NCBI GenBank assembly: GCA_021157555.1
Contig: JAGGWL010000111.1
Location: 1-10,162 of the forward strand
Direction: 5' to 3'
Origin: Deltaproteobacteria bacterium
GTDB lineage: Bacteria; Desulfobacterota; Desulfobacteria; Desulfobacterales; BuS5
Length of the DNA stretch: 10,162 nucleotides
The notes beneath the pieces were generated by a model. The model saw only the letters and a list, made by a program, of their open reading frames with translations. It was not told the origin of the DNA and did not search any database. The position numbers were made by a program, and so were the translations under genes. Numbering within the stretch: the stretch's first letter is position 1; each line of letters begins with the position of its first letter. Shown here piece by piece: positions 1 through 6,326 of this stretch.

Positions 1-203
1 TTAATATGCCGTGAACCAATAAAAAGAAATAACAGATGTGAATATAAATTTTTTGTGCTTTTATTCTACGTGGAAAATTACAAAAAAAACAATATCTTTT
101 TGACAGGAGAGGTGTTTTTTTTACTTGACTTAACCTTTAATGGGTGACCCCATTTTCCCATTGATTAATCGGCAACATGATCAACACAAATCCCCGTTAA
201 AGA
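1..203. other. Non-coding leader upstream of the flippase gene
   Basis: This AT-rich stretch precedes the first gene. I see no convincing gene in it. One forward frame stays open from base 1 to a TGA at 145-147, but its translation looks like random AT-rich sequence. A perfect -35-like hexamer, TTGACA, lies at 100-105, but no good -10 box follows at 16-18 bp. A second one, TTGACT at 125-130, is equally unsupported. The region could hold the promoter for the tight four-gene block downstream, but the sequence does not prove it. Confidence 0.5.
139..154. promoter_or_regulatory. Small perfect palindrome in the leader of the first gene
   Basis: AATGGG at 139-144 is the reverse complement of CCCATT at 149-154, with a 4-base centre (TGAC). 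A further CCCATT copy lies at 158-163, so the left arm could also pair with that one. There is no following T-run, so it is not a canonical intrinsic terminator. It could be an operator or an mRNA leader hairpin about 50 bases before the flippase start. Short palindromes arise by chance, so confidence is low. Confidence 0.25.
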
Positions 204-1550
204 ATGTCAATAAAGGATAACATTTTGCCCCGCATTTCTATAGAGGTGACAGAAAAGATAATTCATATTAAAAACGGATTTTATACGCATTTACGTAACC
301 TTATCCTCTCGCAGAAAGACCGTATTCGCACTCTTTCAGTCTTGGTTTTAGTTAATTTTGTTATAATGGGATTTGGCTTTTTGACCAGGGTGAAAATCGC
401 CAATATGTTGGGAAAAGAGGGGTTTGGTATGTTAGCCTACGGGCTTGCGCTTGGAACTTTTGGAGGTGTGGCAGTCCGTTTTGGTATGGATAGGACATTG
501 GTTCGAGATCTGATACATCATCGTGATCGATTTGGTGAGTTGGTGGCAGGCAGCGTATTGCTGCGGGGCGCAATTTTTTTCTTTGTTTTATTTGGCATTT
601 TGTTTTGGAAAGCATTGCCCAATTATAACAATAACCTTTCTTGGGCTATAATTACTATATTTATTGCTAGATGTTTGCTTTCACTTGACTTGCAATCTGT
701 TTATGACACATGGCAGAAGATGGAAAGGCACGCCATGTATAATTTGGTTCAAAGGTGCCTCTATTTTGCAATCATTTGGACAGTTGTCATCATCTCGCCT
801 GAAAAGTTTTCCATCAATCTGATTGCTGCAGCTTTATTGGTCACAGCTTTTTTGTATCTAATAATGCAGCATCAATGGGCCTGGCGTCAGATTATATTTA
901 ATAAAACGACTAAATCAGTTATGAAGACTGCCCTTTCTATGGGAAGCCAGAACTTCATTATTTTTTTGGCTGCTCTTGGAGGTCTTTTCATAGGTTCCCT
1001 GAATCAATTGGTTTTAAAACATTTTTGTGGAGCTGCGGAGCTTGGCGGATACGCTGCCGCATGGACAATTACCAGTCTGGCAATGGCATTGTTGAGTCAG
1101 GTATCCAGGATTGGCCTACCCGCAATAGCAAGGGTTACCCGTCAAGATACAGGGCGAGCGGAACGTATATACTTTTTGTTTACATATAGCGCTGTTATGT
1201 TTATGATGGCAGCTTCAATCGGCATTCCTGTTTTTTTTTTCCCGGAATTGATTCTAAGGACAATTTTCAGTCCTGAGTACATTTCGGTGGCCGGAATCAT
1301 GAGAATAATGAGCATATACATAATAATTTATTCTATTGCAATAGTCAGCTCGCAATATGTGGTTGCCGCCCGCATGGAACGGCTCTATTTTTTTAATGTT
1401 ATATTGGGTGGGTGTTTGAGTGTAATCCTTTGCTATATTCTTATTCCCAAATTTTTCGGATTAGGGGCAGTTTTTTCACTTTTAATCGCACATGGGCTTA
1501 CTATAGCACTTAACTTAATAGGAATGATAAAACATTTAAAAGCTTGCTAA
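204..1550 (+). CDS. Wzx-type polysaccharide flippase (MATE/MOP-like membrane protein)
   Basis: A 448-residue, strongly hydrophobic protein with about twelve membrane segments, the usual size and pattern of O-antigen/capsule repeat-unit flippases of the MOP superfamily. The first membrane segment is near residues 44-60. It is followed by the typical polar stretch with a KIANMLGKEGFG-like motif (about 64-75), which resembles the conserved 'R-x-LG-x-E-x-FG' region of Wzx proteins. Such proteins move undecaprenyl-diphosphate-linked glycan units across the inner membrane. The N-terminus has about 43 mostly polar residues before the first helix, longer than usual. The next in-frame ATG (codon 55) would remove most of helix 1, so the start at 204 is preferred although no clear Shine-Dalgarno is visible. 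The next gene begins 4 bases after the stop. The family call is firm; the transported glycan cannot be read from sequence. Confidence 0.88.
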   Translation: MSIKDNILPRISIEVTEKIIHIKNGFYTHLRNLILSQKDRIRTLSVLVLVNFVIMGFGFLTRVKIANMLGKEGFGMLAYGLALGTFGGVAVRFGMDRTLVRDLIHHRDRFGELVAGSVLLRGAIFFFVLFGILFWKALPNYNNNLSWAIITIFIARCLLSLDLQSVYDTWQKMERHAMYNLVQRCLYFAIIWTVVIISPEKFSINLIAAALLVTAFLYLIMQHQWAWRQIIFNKTTKSVMKTALSMGSQNFIIFLAALGGLFIGSLNQLVLKHFCGAAELGGYAAAWTITSLAMALLSQVSRIGLPAIARVTRQDTGRAERIYFLFTYSAVMFMMAASIGIPVFFFPELILRTIFSPEYISVAGIMRIMSIYIIIYSIAIVSSQYVVAARMERLYFFNVILGGCLSVILCYILIPKFFGLGAVFSLLIAHGLTIALNLIGMIKHLKAC

Positions 1551-1554
1551 CAAA

Positions 1555-2796
1555 ATGCCAAATTTGCCTAAAATTTCTGTCTGTTCCGGGTGCTTAGCTT
1601 GTATAGATTCATGTCCCTGCAACGCTCTTAGTATTAATATTTCAGCGGATGGATTTTTCTACCCGTTTTGTGATTCCACGATATGCAAGGAGTGTGGGCT
1701 TTGCGAGAGTGTGTGCCCTGTGTTGAATATATCAAATTTTCCATGTCATGATTTCAAGACACAACCATTTGCGGCGTGGTCTCTTAATGACGAGACACGA
1801 TTGCGCTCTGCCTCCGGGGGAGGGTTCGCAGAGCTTGCTCATCAAATTTTCAAAGAGGGCGGAGCGGTTGCCGGAGCAATGACAAGGGGCACAGATATTT
1901 TTCATACTATTATTGAGTCGCCGGAGGAATTGCAGCGCCTTCAGGGATCTAAGTATTTACAGAGCAATACAGTCGGGGTTTATAGAAAAACGCTTGAGTA
2001 TCTGCAAAAAGGCAGGATGGTTCTTTTTTCCGGCACGCCATGTCAGGTGGCGGCGATATTGCGCTTTATCTCGGATAAACGTTACACTGGAATGTTATAT
2101 ACCTGTGATTTGATCTGTCATGGTGTTCCGTCACACGCACTTTTCAAGATTTACCTGCAAAATCAAAAGAAAAAGGTACAGGAAATTATCAGCTTCCGGG
2201 ACAAGGCGGTGAGCTGGAAAAACAGTTTCGCAATGACAGTGAAATATGCAAACGGTGAAGTTAGACGAAACGAATATTCCAAAGACTTCTTTTTAAATTT
2301 CTTCGGCTTGGGTCTATCTCTCAGAAAAAGTTGTTATCAATGCCCTTTTGCCACACTATCTCGTGCTACAGATATCAGCTTGGGTGATTTTTGGGGAATA
2401 AAGTCTTGGCCGGAGCAGCATAAAAATGGAGTTTCTTTAATTATTGTTCATTCTGAGAAAGGCCTGGATTTTTTAAGGCGCACTAAAGGATTAGAGATTC
2501 ATTCTGCGACATGGGAAGATGCATTGCCTTTAAATCCGCGCATTTATAACGGCAGAAACATGATGGGGCGATTTCCGCCACGATTTTTTCTAGCCCAGGC
2601 CTTGAAGTATTTGCCTTATCCTCTGCTGATAAAATTATATGGCAACATCATGCCAAAAACCCATTTTTGGTGGTGGCCCTATAAATTTGTATTAATATCT
2701 TATTTAAAAATGGCTTCACAGATTAAGAGAATCCGGCTGAAAAATATGTTTAAAAAGCTTGGTGAGCAAAAAAAGGATCGGGACGATGAAAATTAA
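1555..2796 (+). CDS. Ferredoxin-FrhB-like iron-sulfur protein (coenzyme F420 hydrogenase/dehydrogenase beta-subunit family)
   Basis: A 413-residue protein. The N-terminus carries two classic [4Fe-4S] motifs of the CxxCxxCxxxCP type, at C10/C13/C16/C20 and C44/C47/C50/C54. The FrhB/FdhB-type N- and C-terminal domains follow. Recognisable blocks are SASGGGF (85-91), GTPCQ (160-164), CDLICHGVPS (184-193), a CxxCP pair at C260/C263, and a SLGDFWG block just after it. Related proteins are flavin and iron-sulfur oxidoreductases such as F420-dependent hydrogenase or dehydrogenase beta subunits. Stand-alone versions with a fused ferredoxin domain recur in polysaccharide loci, very often beside a pyruvyl transferase-family gene, as here. 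Their substrate there is unknown to me, and F420 itself need not be the cofactor. The 3' end overlaps the next gene's ATG by 11 bases. The protein should be cytoplasmic, since no membrane segment or signal peptide is seen. Confidence 0.88.
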   Translation: MPNLPKISVCSGCLACIDSCPCNALSINISADGFFYPFCDSTICKECGLCESVCPVLNISNFPCHDFKTQPFAAWSLNDETRLRSASGGGFAELAHQIFKEGGAVAGAMTRGTDIFHTIIESPEELQRLQGSKYLQSNTVGVYRKTLEYLQKGRMVLFSGTPCQVAAILRFISDKRYTGMLYTCDLICHGVPSHALFKIYLQNQKKKVQEIISFRDKAVSWKNSFAMTVKYANGEVRRNEYSKDFFLNFFGLGLSLRKSCYQCPFATLSRATDISLGDFWGIKSWPEQHKNGVSLIIVHSEKGLDFLRRTKGLEIHSATWEDALPLNPRIYNGRNMMGRFPPRFFLAQALKYLPYPLLIKLYGNIMPKTHFWWWPYKFVLISYLKMASQIKRIRLKNMFKKLGEQKKDRDDEN

Positions 2797-3886
2797 TCTT
2801 TTGACATTTCACGATGCATTGAATTATGGAGCGGTCTGGCAGGCTTATGCTCTCTCTAGGACTTTGACAAATATGGGATATTCAGCCCGTATTATTAATC
2901 TTCATTCTCCCTGGGAGTTGTCGAAAAACAAATCTTTCAACCCCATTGTTCGGTTAAGGCGCCAAAGATTTAAGCGATTTCTAAAACACCACTTGCCGCC
3001 TTTTACAAAAGAATATTTTAATTCGGAGGGCATAGAACATGATGTGCCACAGGGAAAGGTGTTTGTTGTTGGAAGTGATCAGGTCTGGAACCCGAGTATA
3101 ACAAAAGCACTGATGTTCGACTATTTTTTTGAATTTGTTCCAGACGACGTAAAAAAAATATCTTATGCTGCCAGTTTTGGAAAAAAAGAGATCGAATGGT
3201 CTCAGGAACAGCAGACTCGCATAGCCTTTTTGTTAAAACGGTTTTACGCTGTATCTGTGCGGGAAAATTCAGGAGTAAAAATATGCAGGGATATAGCCGG
3301 AATTCCTGCTGTTCCAGTTTTGGATCCCGTATTTCTCTTGTCAAATTCAGACTATTCTTCTTTTTGCTCTAATACATCTGCAAAAAGTAATGGATTATTT
3401 TGCTATAAATTTGACAAAGGTCAGGGATTCATAGAAACCGTAGATTATCTATCAAAAGCCTTGAACATGCCTGCTTATATTATTGATCGATTCAGAATGC
3501 GACATCTGTGGGCAATGCCTATCTGTAGCATTATTGATCGGTTCATGGGAAAACGCATAAAGTCGATAACGCTCCCTGATCCCGAGACATGGCTGGGAAG
3601 CCTCAGGCAGGCATCCTTTGTTTTTACAGACTCTTTTCACGGACTGGCCTTTTCTATTATTTTTCAGAAGAATTTCATTGTTGTGCCCGCAAATTCCAAA
3701 CGATTCATCCGGATTGAGGAGCTGTTAAATGAACTTAATCTGGACGACCGTATTTTTTACAGCTATGACGAAATAAGAAGGGACCAACGCTGGAAAGAAG
3801 CTATTGATTACAACAGGGTAAATAAAATTTTATCAAGAAAGATCGACTCTTCTTTTGATTTTCTTAAAAACGCTCTGCAATTTTGA
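2786..3886 (+). CDS. Polysaccharide pyruvyl transferase family protein
   Basis: From the ATG at 2786 this is a 366-residue protein. An in-frame TTG at 2759 would add nine residues. I prefer 2786 because AAGGA lies about 8-9 bases upstream and because the conserved start of the fold (MKINLLTFHDALNYGA) begins there. Family hallmarks are NYGA at 13-16, GSDQVWNP at 96-103, YAASFG, a SVRE block near the middle, LDP, and DSFHG at 282-286. These match the GT-B-like fold of the CsaB/WcaK/PssM group, which transfers pyruvate from phosphoenolpyruvate to sugars as ketals; many members are untested. The start lies inside the 3' end of the FrhB-like gene, so the two are probably translationally coupled. 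The specific activity is inferred from the family; other glycosyl-modifying activity is possible. Confidence 0.85.
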   Translation: MKINLLTFHDALNYGAVWQAYALSRTLTNMGYSARIINLHSPWELSKNKSFNPIVRLRRQRFKRFLKHHLPPFTKEYFNSEGIEHDVPQGKVFVVGSDQVWNPSITKALMFDYFFEFVPDDVKKISYAASFGKKEIEWSQEQQTRIAFLLKRFYAVSVRENSGVKICRDIAGIPAVPVLDPVFLLSNSDYSSFCSNTSAKSNGLFCYKFDKGQGFIETVDYLSKALNMPAYIIDRFRMRHLWAMPICSIIDRFMGKRIKSITLPDPETWLGSLRQASFVFTDSFHGLAFSIIFQKNFIVVPANSKRFIRIEELLNELNLDDRIFYSYDEIRRDQRWKEAIDYNRVNKILSRKIDSSFDFLKNALQF

Positions 3887-3887
3887 T

Positions 3888-4871
3888 ATGAAATACATGA
3901 CAGAAAATTTCAGTGTAATTATTCCGCTTTACAATAAAGAACGTGAAATAAAAAGAGCTGTCAGGTCTGTGCTTTCCCAGACTGTAAAGGATTTTGAATT
4001 AATTATAATAGATGACGGCTCCACGGATAATGGGCCGGCAAGGGTTAGGGAGTTTAATGACCCAAGGATCAAATTGATATCACAGGAAAACAGGGGTGTT
4101 TCTGCCGCAAGGAACAGGGGCATAGCTGAAGCAAAAAATGAGTTAATATCATTTCTTGATGCTGATGATGAATGGACAACAGATTACCTTGAAACAATCA
4201 GACGATTAAGGAGAAAATATCCTGAGGCTGGTTTGTATGCAACGAATTACCAGTTTAAAAAACCACAAGGATATTTCAAGTCACCTAAAATAAAAGGCAT
4301 TCCTGCTCCACCCTGGGAAGGAGTTATGCCGGATTACTTTAAACCAGCATATTTAGGACAACCTCCTGTGTTCACTTCGGCAACGACTATTCCTAAACAG
4401 ATATTGCGAATAGTTGGCAATTTTAAAGAGGGGGAGGTGTTAGGGGAAGATATAGATCTTTGGGCGCGTATAGCTCTTGAGCACCCTGTCTGCTTCACTA
4501 GAAAATTTTGTTCCATATATTTTTTAGATTCGAATAATCGTGCATGTATAACAAATATTCCACAAAAACCGTTTCCGTTTATTAAAACTGCTGCCAGCTT
4601 AATCAAGTCACAACAAGTTAACAGTACAAATATTCAATCCTTAAAAGAGTATGTTGCAAAATTGGAATTTCAACGAATTAAGCAAAATATTGTTGCTGGC
4701 AAAAAAAAAGAGGCAAGAAAAATACTGGGATCATTTTCAACAAAAAGGTTTCATGTTTTAGTTTTTTATTATTTATGGTCTGTTATACCTTATAAATTCA
4801 CGATTACTGCAATGAAATTGAATACTGGGCTGGCATCTATATTTACAGGCAAATTTTCCCGAAAGTTTTGA
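3888..4871 (+). CDS. Family 2 glycosyltransferase
   Basis: A GT-A-fold glycosyltransferase of 327 residues, taking the ATG at 3888, one base after the preceding stop. ATG 3897 (three codons later) is also possible, and a TTG at 3855 is unlikely. No Shine-Dalgarno is seen, which fits translational coupling. The N-terminus shows the standard order: FSVIIPLYNKE, DDGSTD at 42-47, ENRGVSAARNRG, and the metal-binding DADDEW at 91-96. EDIDLW at 187-192 supplies the expected acidic catalytic-base region. The C-terminus beyond about residue 230 is less conserved and basic. It would add a sugar to the lipid-linked repeat unit on the cytoplasmic side. Donor and acceptor cannot be assigned. It is the last gene of the tight block; a mobile mini-element begins 19 bases after its stop. 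Confidence 0.9.
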   Translation: MKYMTENFSVIIPLYNKEREIKRAVRSVLSQTVKDFELIIIDDGSTDNGPARVREFNDPRIKLISQENRGVSAARNRGIAEAKNELISFLDADDEWTTDYLETIRRLRRKYPEAGLYATNYQFKKPQGYFKSPKIKGIPAPPWEGVMPDYFKPAYLGQPPVFTSATTIPKQILRIVGNFKEGEVLGEDIDLWARIALEHPVCFTRKFCSIYFLDSNNRACITNIPQKPFPFIKTAASLIKSQQVNSTNIQSLKEYVAKLEFQRIKQNIVAGKKKEARKILGSFSTKRFHVLVFYYLWSVIPYKFTITAMKLNTGLASIFTGKFSRKF

Positions 4872-4890
4872 CAATATAAACTATTTTATT

Positions 4891-5101
4891 CTATGACCGC
4901 AAATGACGGTTGGATTTTACAACTAACTGAAATGTTATATGAAAATTTTGCCAATTTTTCATGAAACAGACTAAAAACACCCCAAATGATGCGATTTTTT
5001 GTCGTTTTTTGCCGGTTTGGCGTTTAATTCACCCCGGAGGCTTCATGTAATTAGTTGAAATTATTGCCTTAAAAAAATCCAACCGTCATTTGCGGTCATA
5101 G
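4891..5101. mobile_element. MITE-like non-autonomous element 1 (211 bp, perfect 28-bp terminal inverted repeats)
   Basis: Bases 4891-4918 (beginning CTATGACCGCAAATGACGG) are the exact reverse complement of 5074-5101 over 28 bp. The element is flanked directly by an 8-bp direct repeat, ATTTTATT, at 4883-4890 and 5102-5109, as expected for a target-site duplication. A shorter inner inverted pair, CAACTAA (4920-4926) and TTAGTTG (5051-5057), lies inside. An imperfect hairpin at about 4939-4962 (ATGAAAATT against AATTTTTCAT) may also form. No transposase-sized reading frame fits, so any movement would depend on a full-length relative elsewhere. An 8-bp duplication is compatible with several IS families; I cannot assign one from these ends. 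It separates the tight four-gene block from the sulfotransferase gene. Confidence 0.88.
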
Positions 5102-5111
5102 ATTTTATTTA

Positions 5112-5138
5112 TTTCTGCCAGAAGTTCTATGGCAGGAA
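5112..5138 (+). promoter_or_regulatory. Hairpin in the leader of the sulfotransferase gene
   Basis: TTTCTGCCA (5112-5120) can pair with TGGCAGGAA (5130-5138) as a 9-bp stem with one G-U pair and a 9-base loop. It lies just beyond the right target duplication of the mini-element and about 70 bases before the sulfotransferase ATG. No U-run follows, so it is not a standard intrinsic terminator. Before the element inserted, it would have lain about 20-30 bases after the GT2 stop codon, so it could be a 3'-end structure of that older transcript. Confidence 0.35.
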
Positions 5139-5207
5139 AAGTTCTTAATCATGTAGTACCATATCTGCTATTTCAGCATAAAATCAAAAAGGAAGCTATT
5201 ATAAACA

Positions 5208-6083
5208 ATGAAACCAATCTTTATTATAGGCGGTTCTCGCACAGGATCGACTTTTCTTCAACACTTTTTTAATAACTATACTGATATTGATATAATGCCT
5301 GAAGCCCATATTCTTGCCCAACCATGGCTGCATAAAGATTTCGCCCGAGCTGTTAAAGACAATATTGGTGACCTTAGAAAGGATGGAGATATCAATAAAC
5401 TTATTGATTTGATGTACTCTAAGAAGCTGTATGGCGTTTTTTGGGATGGGATTAAAACATCGGGTATTGATATTTCATCGTTAAAAGATAGGATTATTGA
5501 TTCTGATAGGTCGATTAACAATATTTTTAGTGCGCTTTTAGTAGCTCATGCAGAAGCTAAAAACAAAACAATTTGCGGGGCAAAATTTCCGGTTCCTATG
5601 CTGTATGTTGACAAGCTAATTGCCTGGTATCCTGAATGTAAAATTATTCATACCGTAAGAGATCCCAGAGCCTGTTTTTCCTCTCAGTTTTATAAGCATT
5701 ACAACGAAAAAAATAATTCTATTAAAAAAGTAAAAGTTAGCTTAGCTCAATTTGTTTATATGAATTTACAATTTCATTGGTCATACAATATGTATAACGA
5801 ATTAAAAAATGCTGAAAATTATTTTTTGTGCAAATATGAAGATTTAATTTTAAGATCTGAAAAAACAACAAAAGCGTTATGTTCGTTTCTTGAAATTCCG
5901 TTTACAAAAAAAATGCTTAACCCGCGTTTAACTTCAATTTCTTCTTATTCCGAAACCCGTGGAAAAAATAAAGGGTTTCAAGCCGCTTCTGTTTATGCAT
6001 GGAAGAATAAAATGCCCGGAGTTGTGTCGGAGCTGATTAAAATAATAAATTATCGTTTAATGAAAAAACTGGATTATTGGTAA
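5208..6083 (+). CDS. PAPS-dependent sulfotransferase family protein
   Basis: A 291-residue protein with both nucleotide-binding signatures of sulfotransferases. The 5'-phosphosulfate loop is GGSRTGSTFL at 8-17. The 3'-phosphate motif includes R151-DPR-ACFS-S159, with the R and S eight residues apart as in characterised enzymes. The predicted reaction is transfer of sulfate from PAPS to a hydroxyl group, here most likely on a sugar of the repeat unit. No signal peptide is seen, so action would be cytoplasmic before export. The ATG at 5208 is preceded by AAGGA at 5189-5193, a rather long spacing. The gene stands apart from its neighbours (336 bases before, 243 after), and its A/T-heavy codon use differs by eye from the flippase and FrhB-like genes, hinting at separate acquisition. 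The family call is strong; the substrate is unknown. Confidence 0.87.
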   Translation: MKPIFIIGGSRTGSTFLQHFFNNYTDIDIMPEAHILAQPWLHKDFARAVKDNIGDLRKDGDINKLIDLMYSKKLYGVFWDGIKTSGIDISSLKDRIIDSDRSINNIFSALLVAHAEAKNKTICGAKFPVPMLYVDKLIAWYPECKIIHTVRDPRACFSSQFYKHYNEKNNSIKKVKVSLAQFVYMNLQFHWSYNMYNELKNAENYFLCKYEDLILRSEKTTKALCSFLEIPFTKKMLNPRLTSISSYSETRGKNKGFQAASVYAWKNKMPGVVSELIKIINYRLMKKLDYW

Positions 6084-6326
6084 TCCTTGCGCGGTGCTTA
6101 GCAAAGACAAAAGATTATTTTTCAATAATTGATATTTTTAAAGTTAAAATTATATTTCAATGCTTATTATATATATTACTTTACGCTTTTGAATTAACAT
6201 AAAATACTATACACTATCATTAATCAAAGCCCATATATTTTTATTTGCTGTAAATGCAATAGATTATAGTCTATTTACATCTTTGTTGATTTTTCGATTT
6301 TCAGTTTGTAATTTTTTGGAGATATA
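6084..6326. other. AT-rich intergenic gap before the beta-helix gene
   Basis: There is no open frame worth calling on either strand. A weak AT-only hairpin (ATTATT 6114-6119 with AATAAT 6124-6129) follows the sulfotransferase stop. The gap is long enough to carry a promoter for the following gene, but I find only poor sigma-70-like matches and do not call one. It ends with a clear ribosome-binding sequence at 6318-6321. Confidence 0.45.
6318..6321 (+). promoter_or_regulatory. Ribosome-binding site that decides a TTG start
   Basis: GGAG sits 5 bases before TTG 6327 and 8 bases before the adjacent TTG 6330. The first in-frame ATG (6354) lies 32 bases after it and would cut off the n-region of the signal sequence. 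The site therefore supports a TTG start for the beta-helix gene; spacing slightly favours 6330 over 6327. Confidence 0.55.

Noticed and set aside
1..147. Forward frame open from the window start to TGA at 145-147, possible tail of an upstream gene
   Set aside because: The translation has no recognisable family pattern and includes low-complexity AT-driven residues. The open stretch is short enough to arise by chance.
146..163. ACCCCATTTTCCCATT in the leader resembles (15 of 16) the reverse complement of bases near 9762-9777 in the second mini-element
   Set aside because: A near match of this length is expected by chance in a 10-kb AT-rich window searched on both strands, and no inverted ends accompany the leader copy.
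2759..2785. Upstream TTG start for the pyruvyl transferase-like protein
   Set aside because: The ATG at 2786 has a well-spaced AAGGA and begins exactly at the conserved first strand of the fold.
3018..3344. 108-codon reverse-strand frame opposite the pyruvyl transferase-like gene
   Set aside because: It lies wholly inside a gene with strong family motifs and has no features of its own.
4891..5101. Reading the first inverted-repeat structure as a very long terminator hairpin or CRISPR-like unit
   Set aside because: The 155-base separation between arms, perfect 28-bp ends and flanking 8-bp direct repeats fit a transposable element much better; there is only one repeat pair and no spacer periodicity.
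6084..6326. Sigma-70 promoter in the gap before the beta-helix gene
   Set aside because: Only 4-of-6 matches to either box were found, which is expected in such AT-rich sequence.
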